From positions 1-64,000 of the forward strand of contig CAMORN010000003.1 of assembly GCA_946623825.1 (NCBI GenBank): a DNA stretch of 64,000 nt, given 5' to 3'. Made by a program: the position numbers and the translations under genes. The first letter of the stretch is position 1; every line of letters starts with the position of its first letter. The notes below the pieces were generated by a model. The model did not search any database, was not told the origin of the DNA, and saw only the letters and a list, made by a program, of their open reading frames with translations. Positions 30,269 through 38,800 of the stretch are shown in pieces. This stretch comes from an uncultured Alphaproteobacteria bacterium (GTDB taxonomy: Bacteria > Pseudomonadota > Alphaproteobacteria > Rs-D84).

Positions 30269-30961
30269 TTATTTTTTCTTTGGTGGTGTGAATTGATATG
30301 CCTGACGACAGTGTTCATAACAATAAGGTTTCCCGTTAAAAACCTGAGCACCACAAAAATGGAAATTATCAGAATCAGGATCGCCAATTGGCCAACGACA
30401 CTGACCAGATTTAAGATTCGCCATCTGTAAAGCATGTTGAATCAATAATTCATGCAAGGCTAAATCTTTCTTTGTTTTCTTAGACGCTGTTTTAATTACA
30501 GGCTTTTCAACAACTGCTTCTTTTGCAGATTTTGTTTTTTTATTTTCGACAGCCGGCTTAACTGTTTTTTTAACTTCTTTCTTTGGTGCAGTTTTTTCAA
30601 CTTTTTTTACAGTTGCCTTTTTTACTGGTGTTGCTTTTTTTGGTGCAACAGAAGTTTTTTTAGCAACTTTCTTGGTTTCTGATTTTTTAACAGTTTTTGC
30701 AACAGTCTTTTTTAAAACCTTGGTCTCTGTTTTCTTGGCAGAAGTTTTTTTAGCAACTTCTTTTTTTGCCACAGTTTTTTTAGCAGGGGCTTTTTTGTCT
30801 GATTTTTCTGTTGCCTTGGCATTCCAACCCAAACGGTTCAATTTGCCAACCACAGCATTTTTAGACATTCCTAATTTTTTTCCCATTTCGGAAGTTGATA
30901 AACCTTTGCCCATCAAAGATTTAAGTTTTTTTAACATATTTTCGTTCCAGCCTTTGCTCAT
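30269..30961 (-). CDS. gcrA: GcrA cell-cycle regulator with long Lys-rich linker
   Basis: N-terminus WNENMLKKLKSLMGKGLSTSEMGKKLGMSKNAVVGKLNRLGW; C-terminus GQCRWPIGDPDSDNFHFCGAQVFNGKPYCYEHCRQAY. Confidence 0.92.
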   Translation of the reverse strand: MSKGWNENMLKKLKSLMGKGLSTSEMGKKLGMSKNAVVGKLNRLGWNAKATEKSDKKAPAKKTVAKKEVAKKTSAKKTETKVLKKTVAKTVKKSETKKVAKKTSVAPKKATPVKKATVKKVEKTAPKKEVKKTVKPAVENKKTKSAKEAVVEKPVIKTASKKTKKDLALHELLIQHALQMANLKSGQCRWPIGDPDSDNFHFCGAQVFNGKPYCYEHCRQAYQFTPPKKK

Positions 30962-31033
30962 AATAAAAAGTCCTTGTTTTTGTATCTGATATAATTGTAT
31001 CATAAAAACGAATCGAAACGCAAGAGGGAAAAC

Positions 31034-31495
31034 ATGATTTCTTATATATTTTTTTCTTTACTGTTAATTGGGTCAATATTTTGCGCATATCGTATGGCAG
31101 AAACAGATTTTAAACGCCGAATTATCCCAGATGTGTATTTATTTCCATTTTTATTTGCAGGTTTGTTAATCACAACATTTTTTACATGGCCTATAACAGC
31201 CGCAGATTCAATTATCGGCGGTGCAACGGGCTACTGTCTGGGGTTGGTGGTTGGTTTTGTCTTTGAAAAAATCAAGAAAGAAGAAAAATACCCACCAATT
31301 GGTATGGGCGATATAAAACTATTGGGGGCAGGTGGAATTTGGTTGGGAACAATCGGACTTGCAATTGCGATGGCTGTTTCATGCCTGTTATCATACATTT
31401 GGGGATTTATAAAAAAGGAAAAATATGTTCCTTTTGCACCTTTCTTTTTAATTGGTGGATTTTTGTCTTTAATTATAATTCAATTTTTGTTATAA
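31034..31495 (+). CDS. A24-type prepilin peptidase-like protein (CpaA/TadV-like)
   Basis: DFKRRIIPD and GMGDIKLLGAGG catalytic Asp motifs; multi-TM; start at MISYIFFSLLL. Confidence 0.85.
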   Translation: MISYIFFSLLLIGSIFCAYRMAETDFKRRIIPDVYLFPFLFAGLLITTFFTWPITAADSIIGGATGYCLGLVVGFVFEKIKKEEKYPPIGMGDIKLLGAGGIWLGTIGLAIAMAVSCLLSYIWGFIKKEKYVPFAPFFLIGGFLSLIIIQFLL

Positions 31496-31512
31496 TTGGT
31501 AATAAAGGAAAG

Positions 31513-33573
31513 ATGAAAACAAAATATTTTAGATTTTTATTATCTTTTGTGTTGTGCGGATTTTGCGCATTTTCTGCCAATGCCGCATCATCTATTTTTT
31601 CTAATTACGGGCAAATTCAAAATGTTCAAAATTATTCTACAAACCCATTTTGGACCCCAAGTTCACCTTATAATCAACGCTTGCCACAACCCGTATATGT
31701 TCAGGGTGCTGATTTAACAGCGGACGATTGTTTCAAGGTGGTACAATCTTTGGTTTCTGTTCAATGCATGGCGCGTGATAACTGCAAAGAAACATCTTTG
31801 GCGGATATTCGTCCATCTATAATGGTTCAATTATCCAATTTACCGGGGGCAAATTATGTTTCTGCGTGTTCTGGATATATTGACGGTGTATACGAATCGT
31901 ATGTTTCACAATTTGGAAACAACGCCCCGAATCGTCAGGTGGCATTTCCAACCGCAACCGTACCAAACCAAAATTTGAATAATAATAACAATAATATCCA
32001 AATAAAAAATCCATATGAAATAAAAACCCCGCAGTGGCAACAGGAAATAAACGAGCGAACGCAGGAATTACAAGAATTACAACAACAAAACAGTGCGGAC
32101 AGCGAACAACTGTCCGCAACTGCTTTTCCTGAAACCTATGCCGATTTGTCTTTTACAGAGCGCATGGCAAATGCCCGCGCGGGTTATGAACCATTCGCCG
32201 GAAAAAGCGCATATGTGTTTCCTGAATTTCAAAATGAAAACCAATTTTGTCCGGGTAATTTAAATGACCCTGCGTGTAAAGAATATAAACAAAGACTCGA
32301 AGCGGCTCAGGCTGCAGCAAATGCAGACCTTTCATCACCAACATCAAATTTAACAGGTGAACAAAATTCATTGGTGCAAGAAATTGTTGATTTTTTGAAT
32401 CCACAAACACAAGCAGAAAGAGAATTTTTAACCGCATTGGTAACCGCTTTTGTAACAGCAGAAGAGAAAGATCATTCTGTCGTGTTGACCAACGAATTTG
32501 TTTATAATTTTTTATCTGAAAATGATAATTTATCGAAATACAAAGCGGGGCTTATCAATTTATCTGGTGAAGTAGAAGATGAAGAATACAAAATTTCACT
32601 TGATTGGGACGAAATCTTGATTCAAATATCAACTGTTCTTGATGCGGCTGAACGCAGACACGGTGCATTGGTTTGTGAAAACAATCGTTCATATCAAATC
32701 AGTATAGATACAGTAATGTGGATAGGTACCGCTGTTGCTGCAATATTCTCGTTTGGGACTGCTGGTGCTGCCGCTGCCGCGGGAAAGCTTGCAATTGGCA
32801 CGGGGTTAAAAGCACTTGCAAAAGGTGCCGCTAAGGTTGGATTAAAAGTAACTGGCAGAAGTTTAGCCAGAAAGGGCAGTAAAGCCATCGCAGCCGGTGC
32901 TGCAAAAGTTGGTTTAAAACACATCAGCAGAAACGCAGGAAAAGCAGTTGCTAAACGCACATTAAGACGTGCAGCAAAACAATTTGGCAAAAATTTAATA
33001 AGCAAAAAACATATGTTGCTTAAAACAGGTGCCGTTACAGGTATGATTTATGAAATATTCGGTTCAAATATTGCAAAAAGTGTTTCAACACCAACAAAAG
33101 GTTCCTATGGTGTTCAAATTGCGGGCACATTATTGTCTTTGGTTGACAGCGAACCTTCAACAGAAGTTATCGGTTGCCAAGATGTCGATTATGGCGAAGG
33201 ATGTTATGCTGTATGTGGCCACGACCAAGCCACCGACGATTTAAATGTAAAGGTTTTCAAACCTTTATTAGGCAAAACATATTGTGTTAATGAAAAAGAT
33301 TACACTTTATACAGTATGGAAAATGGAAAACCACTTGTCTTGACACCAGAACAATACAAAAAAGTAAAAGAAAAAATCCGTAAAGATGTTGTAGATCAAG
33401 GCGAAATGCAAGACAAATTTAAAACATTAACAAACCAGAAAAATGGTCGTCATGGTTGCGATTGGAACGAAGACGATATTGATATGTATTTCGGTTCTTT
33501 CCTTTATGACCCAGACACACTTGAACCATCAACCAGTTTGATTATAGAAGAATTTATTCGTATAGATGATTAA
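31513..33573 (+). CDS. Large secreted protein of unknown function with Ala/Gly-rich internal segment
   Basis: Signal peptide MKTKYFRFLLSFVLCGFCAFSANA; 686 aa; AAIFSFGTAGAAAAAGKLAIGTGLKALAKGAAKVGLK. Confidence 0.82.
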   Translation: MKTKYFRFLLSFVLCGFCAFSANAASSIFSNYGQIQNVQNYSTNPFWTPSSPYNQRLPQPVYVQGADLTADDCFKVVQSLVSVQCMARDNCKETSLADIRPSIMVQLSNLPGANYVSACSGYIDGVYESYVSQFGNNAPNRQVAFPTATVPNQNLNNNNNNIQIKNPYEIKTPQWQQEINERTQELQELQQQNSADSEQLSATAFPETYADLSFTERMANARAGYEPFAGKSAYVFPEFQNENQFCPGNLNDPACKEYKQRLEAAQAAANADLSSPTSNLTGEQNSLVQEIVDFLNPQTQAEREFLTALVTAFVTAEEKDHSVVLTNEFVYNFLSENDNLSKYKAGLINLSGEVEDEEYKISLDWDEILIQISTVLDAAERRHGALVCENNRSYQISIDTVMWIGTAVAAIFSFGTAGAAAAAGKLAIGTGLKALAKGAAKVGLKVTGRSLARKGSKAIAAGAAKVGLKHISRNAGKAVAKRTLRRAAKQFGKNLISKKHMLLKTGAVTGMIYEIFGSNIAKSVSTPTKGSYGVQIAGTLLSLVDSEPSTEVIGCQDVDYGEGCYAVCGHDQATDDLNVKVFKPLLGKTYCVNEKDYTLYSMENGKPLVLTPEQYKKVKEKIRKDVVDQGEMQDKFKTLTNQKNGRHGCDWNEDDIDMYFGSFLYDPDTLEPSTSLIIEEFIRIDD

Positions 33574-35614
33574 ACATATATTGTCTTTACTTTTCAAGAT
33601 TGCAATAACACCTTGTGTGTTTTTGTCTGTCGCGAATGCAGAACAAACAAAACCACAAACCATGGAAGAATTGCTTACTGAATACAGAAACACACATTCA
33701 ACAAATTGTGCAAATGAAATATTTTCTAATGCTTTGTTGAAACATTCAAACGAAATTGATTCAGAAACAGACGAAGCTCAGGTCCGGGCATGGGCACAAA
33801 TCACCATGCAAGATGCGTCTGTCTTGGAACAGGTTTTAGCATGTCCTGAAATAAAATCTGTTCAAGATACTACAACAATTATTTTTGACCCGATTATTTA
33901 TAAATTTCCAAACAGCAAACGCGAAATCACCATAAATTACACAACTCAACCAAAGGTTTTAAAACAACATTTAATGTTGGCCCGTAAACGCAGTTTGCCA
34001 AATGGCGACGACAGTCCAAATATATTTGACACGCAAGATGGCGGAAAATATATTCATACCGATCCTGCATGGTATGGAATATTGGTTGTTCAACACGATT
34101 CTTTATCACAATTTGTTGGCAAAGATGCAAATAACACAGTTTCAATAAAATACATAAATGACAACATAGATAAGATTTATCCACATGGCTATTTTTGTAC
34201 CAGCCGCAGTGCATGGGCAAACGACACAGACACCATAAACCAAGTCGTACATGAAGTTGTCGATATTGAAAAAGACACAAATGATTATTATGTCGCGGGG
34301 GATATAAATCTTGAATGGGTTATGTATGCAGAAATTGCAATGGATATAGTTATATCTGTTGTGACTGCCGGTGGTGGTGCAATTGCAACCGGTGCTTTAA
34401 AATCCTTGCGTGCAACACGGGGTGCAAAAAATCTGATAAAATCTATAAAATCGCTGACTAAATTAGACGATGTTAAAAAATATATGGATGTTGCGCGAAA
34501 AATTTCAAAACATACCGACGATATTGCGAAAATTGAAAAAAATCTTAAAAACGCAAAAAAATATGAAAAAGCCCTTAAAAATATAGACAAGGGTTATGAT
34601 ATAGCAGAAAACAGAAAAGAACTTGAAGAAATTTTAAAGGCTGCAAAAGAAATCGACCCAAACATAACAGAAGATATACTGAAAAATGCTGATAAATTAA
34701 AAGATCGTCAAAAAGAATTAAAAGAAGCCATCAAACCGCTTGAAGAACAAGCTGAAAAAATGGTTAAAAACAGCGACAATGTCAAATTATATAAAGAATC
34801 TTCGGAAGCTTTGACCGATGTTATGAAATATCGTCGCAGTCTGCGCGCGTTTCAACGACCACAAACGGGGAATATTTTTTCTCGCTCTTTAAAGAAAATG
34901 AACGCATACAGAAAAACAGTGAAAGCCGTAAATGGTGGTGCAAAAACCATGAGAAAGGCTGATAAAATTGCCCGTGCCGGAATGAGTGGTTTTTCAACCA
35001 AGGCTCGCGATTGGCTGTTTCAATCTACACTAAAACACGGTGCCAGATTAACAAAAATTGAAAGCAAATTGGGTTTCTTGTATGGGGCTGTATCTTTTAT
35101 TGGCGATATGTATGATAAAACATCTACAACTTCCCAAGAATTTTCTAATGGTATTGAATTTAAACCATTTTGCTTGCTGTCCGCCGACGATTTAGAAGGC
35201 CAAGATAATGTTGTAAATTATGGAATGTGGTTAATGTGGGTCGGTAATTCCACAGACCCGTCTGATGATGATGCTGCATATTTACAAGCAATGGATTTTG
35301 CAGAAAAATTTGCGTTCACTCTTAATGATTTCCAATCTGAACATGGCGCTAATTGTAATGTTGATATTTATGTTGTACACCCAATAATTCGTTTGGACGA
35401 AACAAATATTGACGATCCAAAGGGCGAAATGTTCTATCTGTTTATGAACGATATTCCATGGTCAACAAATGAACAATTTACAGAATCTGTTGGCGATATA
35501 GAAACATGGGAAAGAACCCAGAAAGAATTGGAAACAAACGACCCAAATAATAAATATAAAAAGAAATCAGAATCTGAAAACTCAACAAATTCAGACCAAC
35601 AACCAACAGAATAA
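33566..35614 (+). CDS. Large secreted protein of unknown function with hydrophobic segment then Lys-rich coiled coil
   Basis: N-terminal signal sequence; MDIVISVVTAGGGAIATGALKSL; long helical KNLKNAKKYEKALKNIDKGYD; overlaps previous ORF by 8 bp. Confidence 0.82.
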   Translation: MIKHILSLLFKIAITPCVFLSVANAEQTKPQTMEELLTEYRNTHSTNCANEIFSNALLKHSNEIDSETDEAQVRAWAQITMQDASVLEQVLACPEIKSVQDTTTIIFDPIIYKFPNSKREITINYTTQPKVLKQHLMLARKRSLPNGDDSPNIFDTQDGGKYIHTDPAWYGILVVQHDSLSQFVGKDANNTVSIKYINDNIDKIYPHGYFCTSRSAWANDTDTINQVVHEVVDIEKDTNDYYVAGDINLEWVMYAEIAMDIVISVVTAGGGAIATGALKSLRATRGAKNLIKSIKSLTKLDDVKKYMDVARKISKHTDDIAKIEKNLKNAKKYEKALKNIDKGYDIAENRKELEEILKAAKEIDPNITEDILKNADKLKDRQKELKEAIKPLEEQAEKMVKNSDNVKLYKESSEALTDVMKYRRSLRAFQRPQTGNIFSRSLKKMNAYRKTVKAVNGGAKTMRKADKIARAGMSGFSTKARDWLFQSTLKHGARLTKIESKLGFLYGAVSFIGDMYDKTSTTSQEFSNGIEFKPFCLLSADDLEGQDNVVNYGMWLMWVGNSTDPSDDDAAYLQAMDFAEKFAFTLNDFQSEHGANCNVDIYVVHPIIRLDETNIDDPKGEMFYLFMNDIPWSTNEQFTESVGDIETWERTQKELETNDPNNKYKKKSESENSTNSDQQPTE

Positions 35615-35676
35615 AAGTATATTGTATTTTTTGATTATTTTTAATATAATAAAGATATACAGAGAAGGGTGATTTA

Positions 35677-35991
35677 ATGAAAAAGATATTAATTACATTT
35701 TTTGGAATTATTATTATGTGCGGCAATGCGTCCGCGTATCAGGTTTTATCTACAAAGGAAATAGGTAAATTTGACGCAAAAAACCAAAATGTTATTGTTA
35801 AATGCACAACAGATACCGGCAAATTATCAAATGAAACTTGTTCTTTGCGCAGATATGTAAAATGCACCGGCAAAGATAAAAAAAATTGCAATTCTTGGCA
35901 ACCTTGGCGTGATTTAAGAAACGCATCTGCAACATATGCAGATTGGAAATCTGCCGCCAGTGCTTGCTGTAAAGCAAAAGGTTTAAGATAA
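35677..35991 (+). CDS. Small secreted Cys-containing protein
   Basis: MKKILITFFGIIIMCGNASAYQ signal peptide; mature part with six Cys, ending SACCKAKGLR. Confidence 0.72.
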   Translation: MKKILITFFGIIIMCGNASAYQVLSTKEIGKFDAKNQNVIVKCTTDTGKLSNETCSLRRYVKCTGKDKKNCNSWQPWRDLRNASATYADWKSAASACCKAKGLR

Positions 35992-36106
35992 TTTTCACAA
36001 TTTTACCACCCCAAAAAAGGGTGGTTATATATTTAATATATTTTATTGACAAAATATATTTTTTGTATTATATTTATCCATATGATTAATAAAAAGGATA
36101 AAAATC

Positions 36107-37975
36107 ATGGCAAAAAAATTGTATAAAGCAAAAATTGGCTCAAAAACAATAATGGTTGATTTGGAAAATTTACCTTATGGTGAATATGACGCAAAAACAC
36201 CGTTAATTATTACTGAAAAAGTATCTATAGGCGAAGCCTTGAAATATGTCAATATGTCAAATGTACATTTTGCCGCTGGTTTTGAAATGAAAAACTCTAT
36301 TTTGTCTGAATCTGTTAATACTGATTCTGCAAAAGCTCTTATCATAGGGCCAGAAGATATAACGGTTGAAGACTATCTTAAAAATCCTTTTACCAGAAAC
36401 ACAAACAGCATATTTGTTAATTTTGACGCAATGAATTATCATGTAGAATCAGAAAAACCAGAACCTGTAAAAAAACAAAAACCAGTTGTTGCAAAACCTG
36501 TTAAAAAAGAAAAAAAGAAAAAAACAGTTACAAAACCTGTGGTTGAAAAAGCACCAATTGAATCTGTTATTGCATTGGTTGAATCTGTTGCAAAAACAAA
36601 AGAAAAACAGGCCACAGCAGAGGTTGCAAAAACTGAACAAAAAACTGTTCAACCGGTTCCTGTTCAACCTGTAGAAACAAAGAATATAAAAAATTCTGAT
36701 GTTTTATCTATAAACGACATCATGAAAATATGTCTCAGAAATGAATTCATTATGCGTTTTGATTTACCTGAAACAAAACTTGAACAGGAAATCCGCAAAA
36801 TATTCAAGACATTTCAGGTTAAATATTATACAGACCCTGTGACAAACACAGAAGTTAAATGTATTTCCAGTTCTAACATAGGCAGTTTGATTAAAAAATT
36901 GCAAGAAACATTGGCTAAAATGTCATATAAAACACCTTCTATCCAACAAAGAAAGACAGAAGAACAACCTGAATCAGAACCACAAAAAAGAAAACAATTG
37001 GTATCAAGAAAAGAAATTTCTATTGTTCCTATTACAATCAAAAAATATATTCCAAAAAGTTTGTGGAAAGATATCTGTAAATCATGTGGCAAACACGAAA
37101 TGTTGAAAAAAGCGGTTATTGATAATATTCGCTCTTTGAACGCTGATTTGAACGAAACATACGGTTCTGGCCATATCCAAATTATAGATATGACAACAGA
37201 AGCCAGAAGACCTTTAGCATACATCAAAAGAAAAGACGGATATTGTATTGTACAAAGTGTCACAGACACATTAAACAAAGACAATAAACGCATTGTTTGG
37301 ACATATTTGCCACAAAAACACATTTATGTTTGCACTGCATTTTTCCTTGAACACACTAAAACTAAAAAAGGCAACGATTACGACAGGGTATGCAAATATG
37401 CAGCCTTTCGCAAAGATGCAAAAGGAAAAGATATTATTGCATCTGATATAGCATCAAATGAAAACTATTTGGATGTTGATGATTTATGGGCAGAATTCAA
37501 TCAACCAAAAACAGCACAAATCAAATCTGAAAAACCTGCGGAAACTCGTTCTGGTAAAGAACCAGTTAAACCAGCAGCTAAATCAGAAAATTTCGAAGAG
37601 GTTAAAGGTCCAGTTAGCGCAGAAATTGAACAGGTAAAAGGTCCAACAAACGCAGAAATAGAACAGGTAAAAGCCGGCGTTGAAACAAAAGAAGAGGGCG
37701 AAAAACCTGCTGTGATTGAAGAAAAACCAATTACAAATTTGCCTGATGTTATAACTGCACAAAAACAAGTTGAAGCCCTTATTAAATTGATAAATAAAAC
37801 AGTCAATGAAAATATCCAAGGTGTCACATCAGAAGAAAATGCAGACAAACAAATTGAAGAAATTGATTTGATTCGCACTGCATTGTTAAAGAAAAAAGCA
37901 CTTCAAACTGCTTTATCTGAAATGTCTGGTTTGGATAATTTGTTGGCACAAATACAAACAATTAAACAACGATAA
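36107..37975 (+). CDS. Hypothetical multidomain protein with disordered linkers
   Basis: 622 aa; Pro/Lys-rich linkers around a folded-looking core (IPKSLWKDICKSCGKHEMLKKAVIDNI...). Confidence 0.75.
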   Translation: MAKKLYKAKIGSKTIMVDLENLPYGEYDAKTPLIITEKVSIGEALKYVNMSNVHFAAGFEMKNSILSESVNTDSAKALIIGPEDITVEDYLKNPFTRNTNSIFVNFDAMNYHVESEKPEPVKKQKPVVAKPVKKEKKKKTVTKPVVEKAPIESVIALVESVAKTKEKQATAEVAKTEQKTVQPVPVQPVETKNIKNSDVLSINDIMKICLRNEFIMRFDLPETKLEQEIRKIFKTFQVKYYTDPVTNTEVKCISSSNIGSLIKKLQETLAKMSYKTPSIQQRKTEEQPESEPQKRKQLVSRKEISIVPITIKKYIPKSLWKDICKSCGKHEMLKKAVIDNIRSLNADLNETYGSGHIQIIDMTTEARRPLAYIKRKDGYCIVQSVTDTLNKDNKRIVWTYLPQKHIYVCTAFFLEHTKTKKGNDYDRVCKYAAFRKDAKGKDIIASDIASNENYLDVDDLWAEFNQPKTAQIKSEKPAETRSGKEPVKPAAKSENFEEVKGPVSAEIEQVKGPTNAEIEQVKAGVETKEEGEKPAVIEEKPITNLPDVITAQKQVEALIKLINKTVNENIQGVTSEENADKQIEEIDLIRTALLKKKALQTALSEMSGLDNLLAQIQTIKQR

Positions 37976-37996
37976 AAACGCACCACATTCACCAAA

Positions 37997-38203
37997 AACC
38001 TGCGGTTCTCGTCCGTAAAATAAAAAAGCTGAAAATTTGGTGGATGTGGGCGGACTGTAAATTCCCAACATAAATGTTGGGTCCCTTTCGACTCGTAAGA
38101 TACAAACTGCGCTATCGCTTGTTTGTATCAACTATCGTCTCCGAACCTGCGGTTCTCGTCCGTAAAATAAAAAAGCTGAAAATTTGGTGGATGTGGGCGG
38201 ACT
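37997..38203. repeat. 60-bp perfect direct repeat pair (37997-38056 and 38144-38203) containing the tRNA-Val 3' end
   Basis: aacctgcggttctcgtccgtaaaataaaaaagctgaaaatttggtggatgtgggcggact at both positions. Confidence 0.92.
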
Positions 38204-38261
38204 CGAACCGCCGACCCCTACGATGTGAACGTAGTGCTCTAACCAACTGAGCCACACATCC
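38185..38261 (-). tRNA. tRNA-Val(CAC), CCA encoded
   Basis: GGATGTGTGGCTCAGTTGGTTAGAGCACTACGTTCACATCGTAGGGGTCGGCGGTTCGAGTCCGCCCACATCCACCA; loop TTCACAT. Confidence 0.93.
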
Positions 38262-38360
38262 AAACAGAACAGGTGGTATGTTATCTAAATAAGAAACAAA
38301 AGTCAAAAACAAATTTATAATCGAAATAAAAAATCCCGCACAATGTGCGGGTTATTTTTT

Positions 38361-38447
38361 TGGTGGGGATAGTGGGACTTGAACCCACACGATCGCAATG
38401 ATCAAAGGATTTTAAGTCCTCAGCGTCTACCATTCCGCCATATCCCC
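38361..38447 (-). tRNA. tRNA-Leu(TAA)
   Basis: GGGGATATGGCGGAATGGTAGACGC...GAGGACTTAAAATCCTT...GGTTCAAGTCCCACTATCCCCACCA; long variable arm. Confidence 0.93.
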
Positions 38448-38480
38448 AAGGACTTTTACTTTAACAACATTGTCTTTTAG

Positions 38481-38556
38481 TGGTGGAGCTGATGAGATTC
38501 GAACTCACGACCTCTGCATTGCGAACGCAGCGCTCTACCAACTGAGCTACAACCCC
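38481..38556 (-). tRNA. tRNA-Ala(CGC)
   Basis: GGGGTTGTAGCTCAGTTGGTAGAGCGCTGCGTTCGCAATGCAGAGGTCGTGAGTTCGAATCTCATCAGCTCCACCA; loop TTCGCAA. Confidence 0.88.
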
Positions 38557-38576
38557 AAAAGCACACCTTTAACATA

Positions 38577-38663
38577 TGGTGGGCACAAGAAGACTCGAAC
38601 TTCCAAGGTATCGCTACCACTAGTACCTGAAACTAGCGCGTCTACCAATTCCGCCATATGCCC
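38577..38663 (-). tRNA. tRNA-Leu(CAG)
   Basis: GGGCATATGGCGGAATTGGTAGACGCGCTAGTTTCAGGTACTAG...TTCGAGTCTTCTTGTGCCCACCA. Confidence 0.93.
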
Positions 38664-38800
38664 GTTAAAGCAAGACAGATAATAACGCATATTAAATTTT
38701 TTTGCAACAAGAAAAATATATATTTTATTAAAAATTTTCATATTTTTATGTGCATTTTTACTTGCTCTAGATTTTATATTTTTGCTATTATTAAAAAGAG

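Noticed and set aside
38112-38741. ORFs such as MFLTFVSYLDNIPPVLFGCVAQLVRALRSHRRGRRFESAHIHQ
   Set aside because: Spurious translations of the tRNA genes and flanks.
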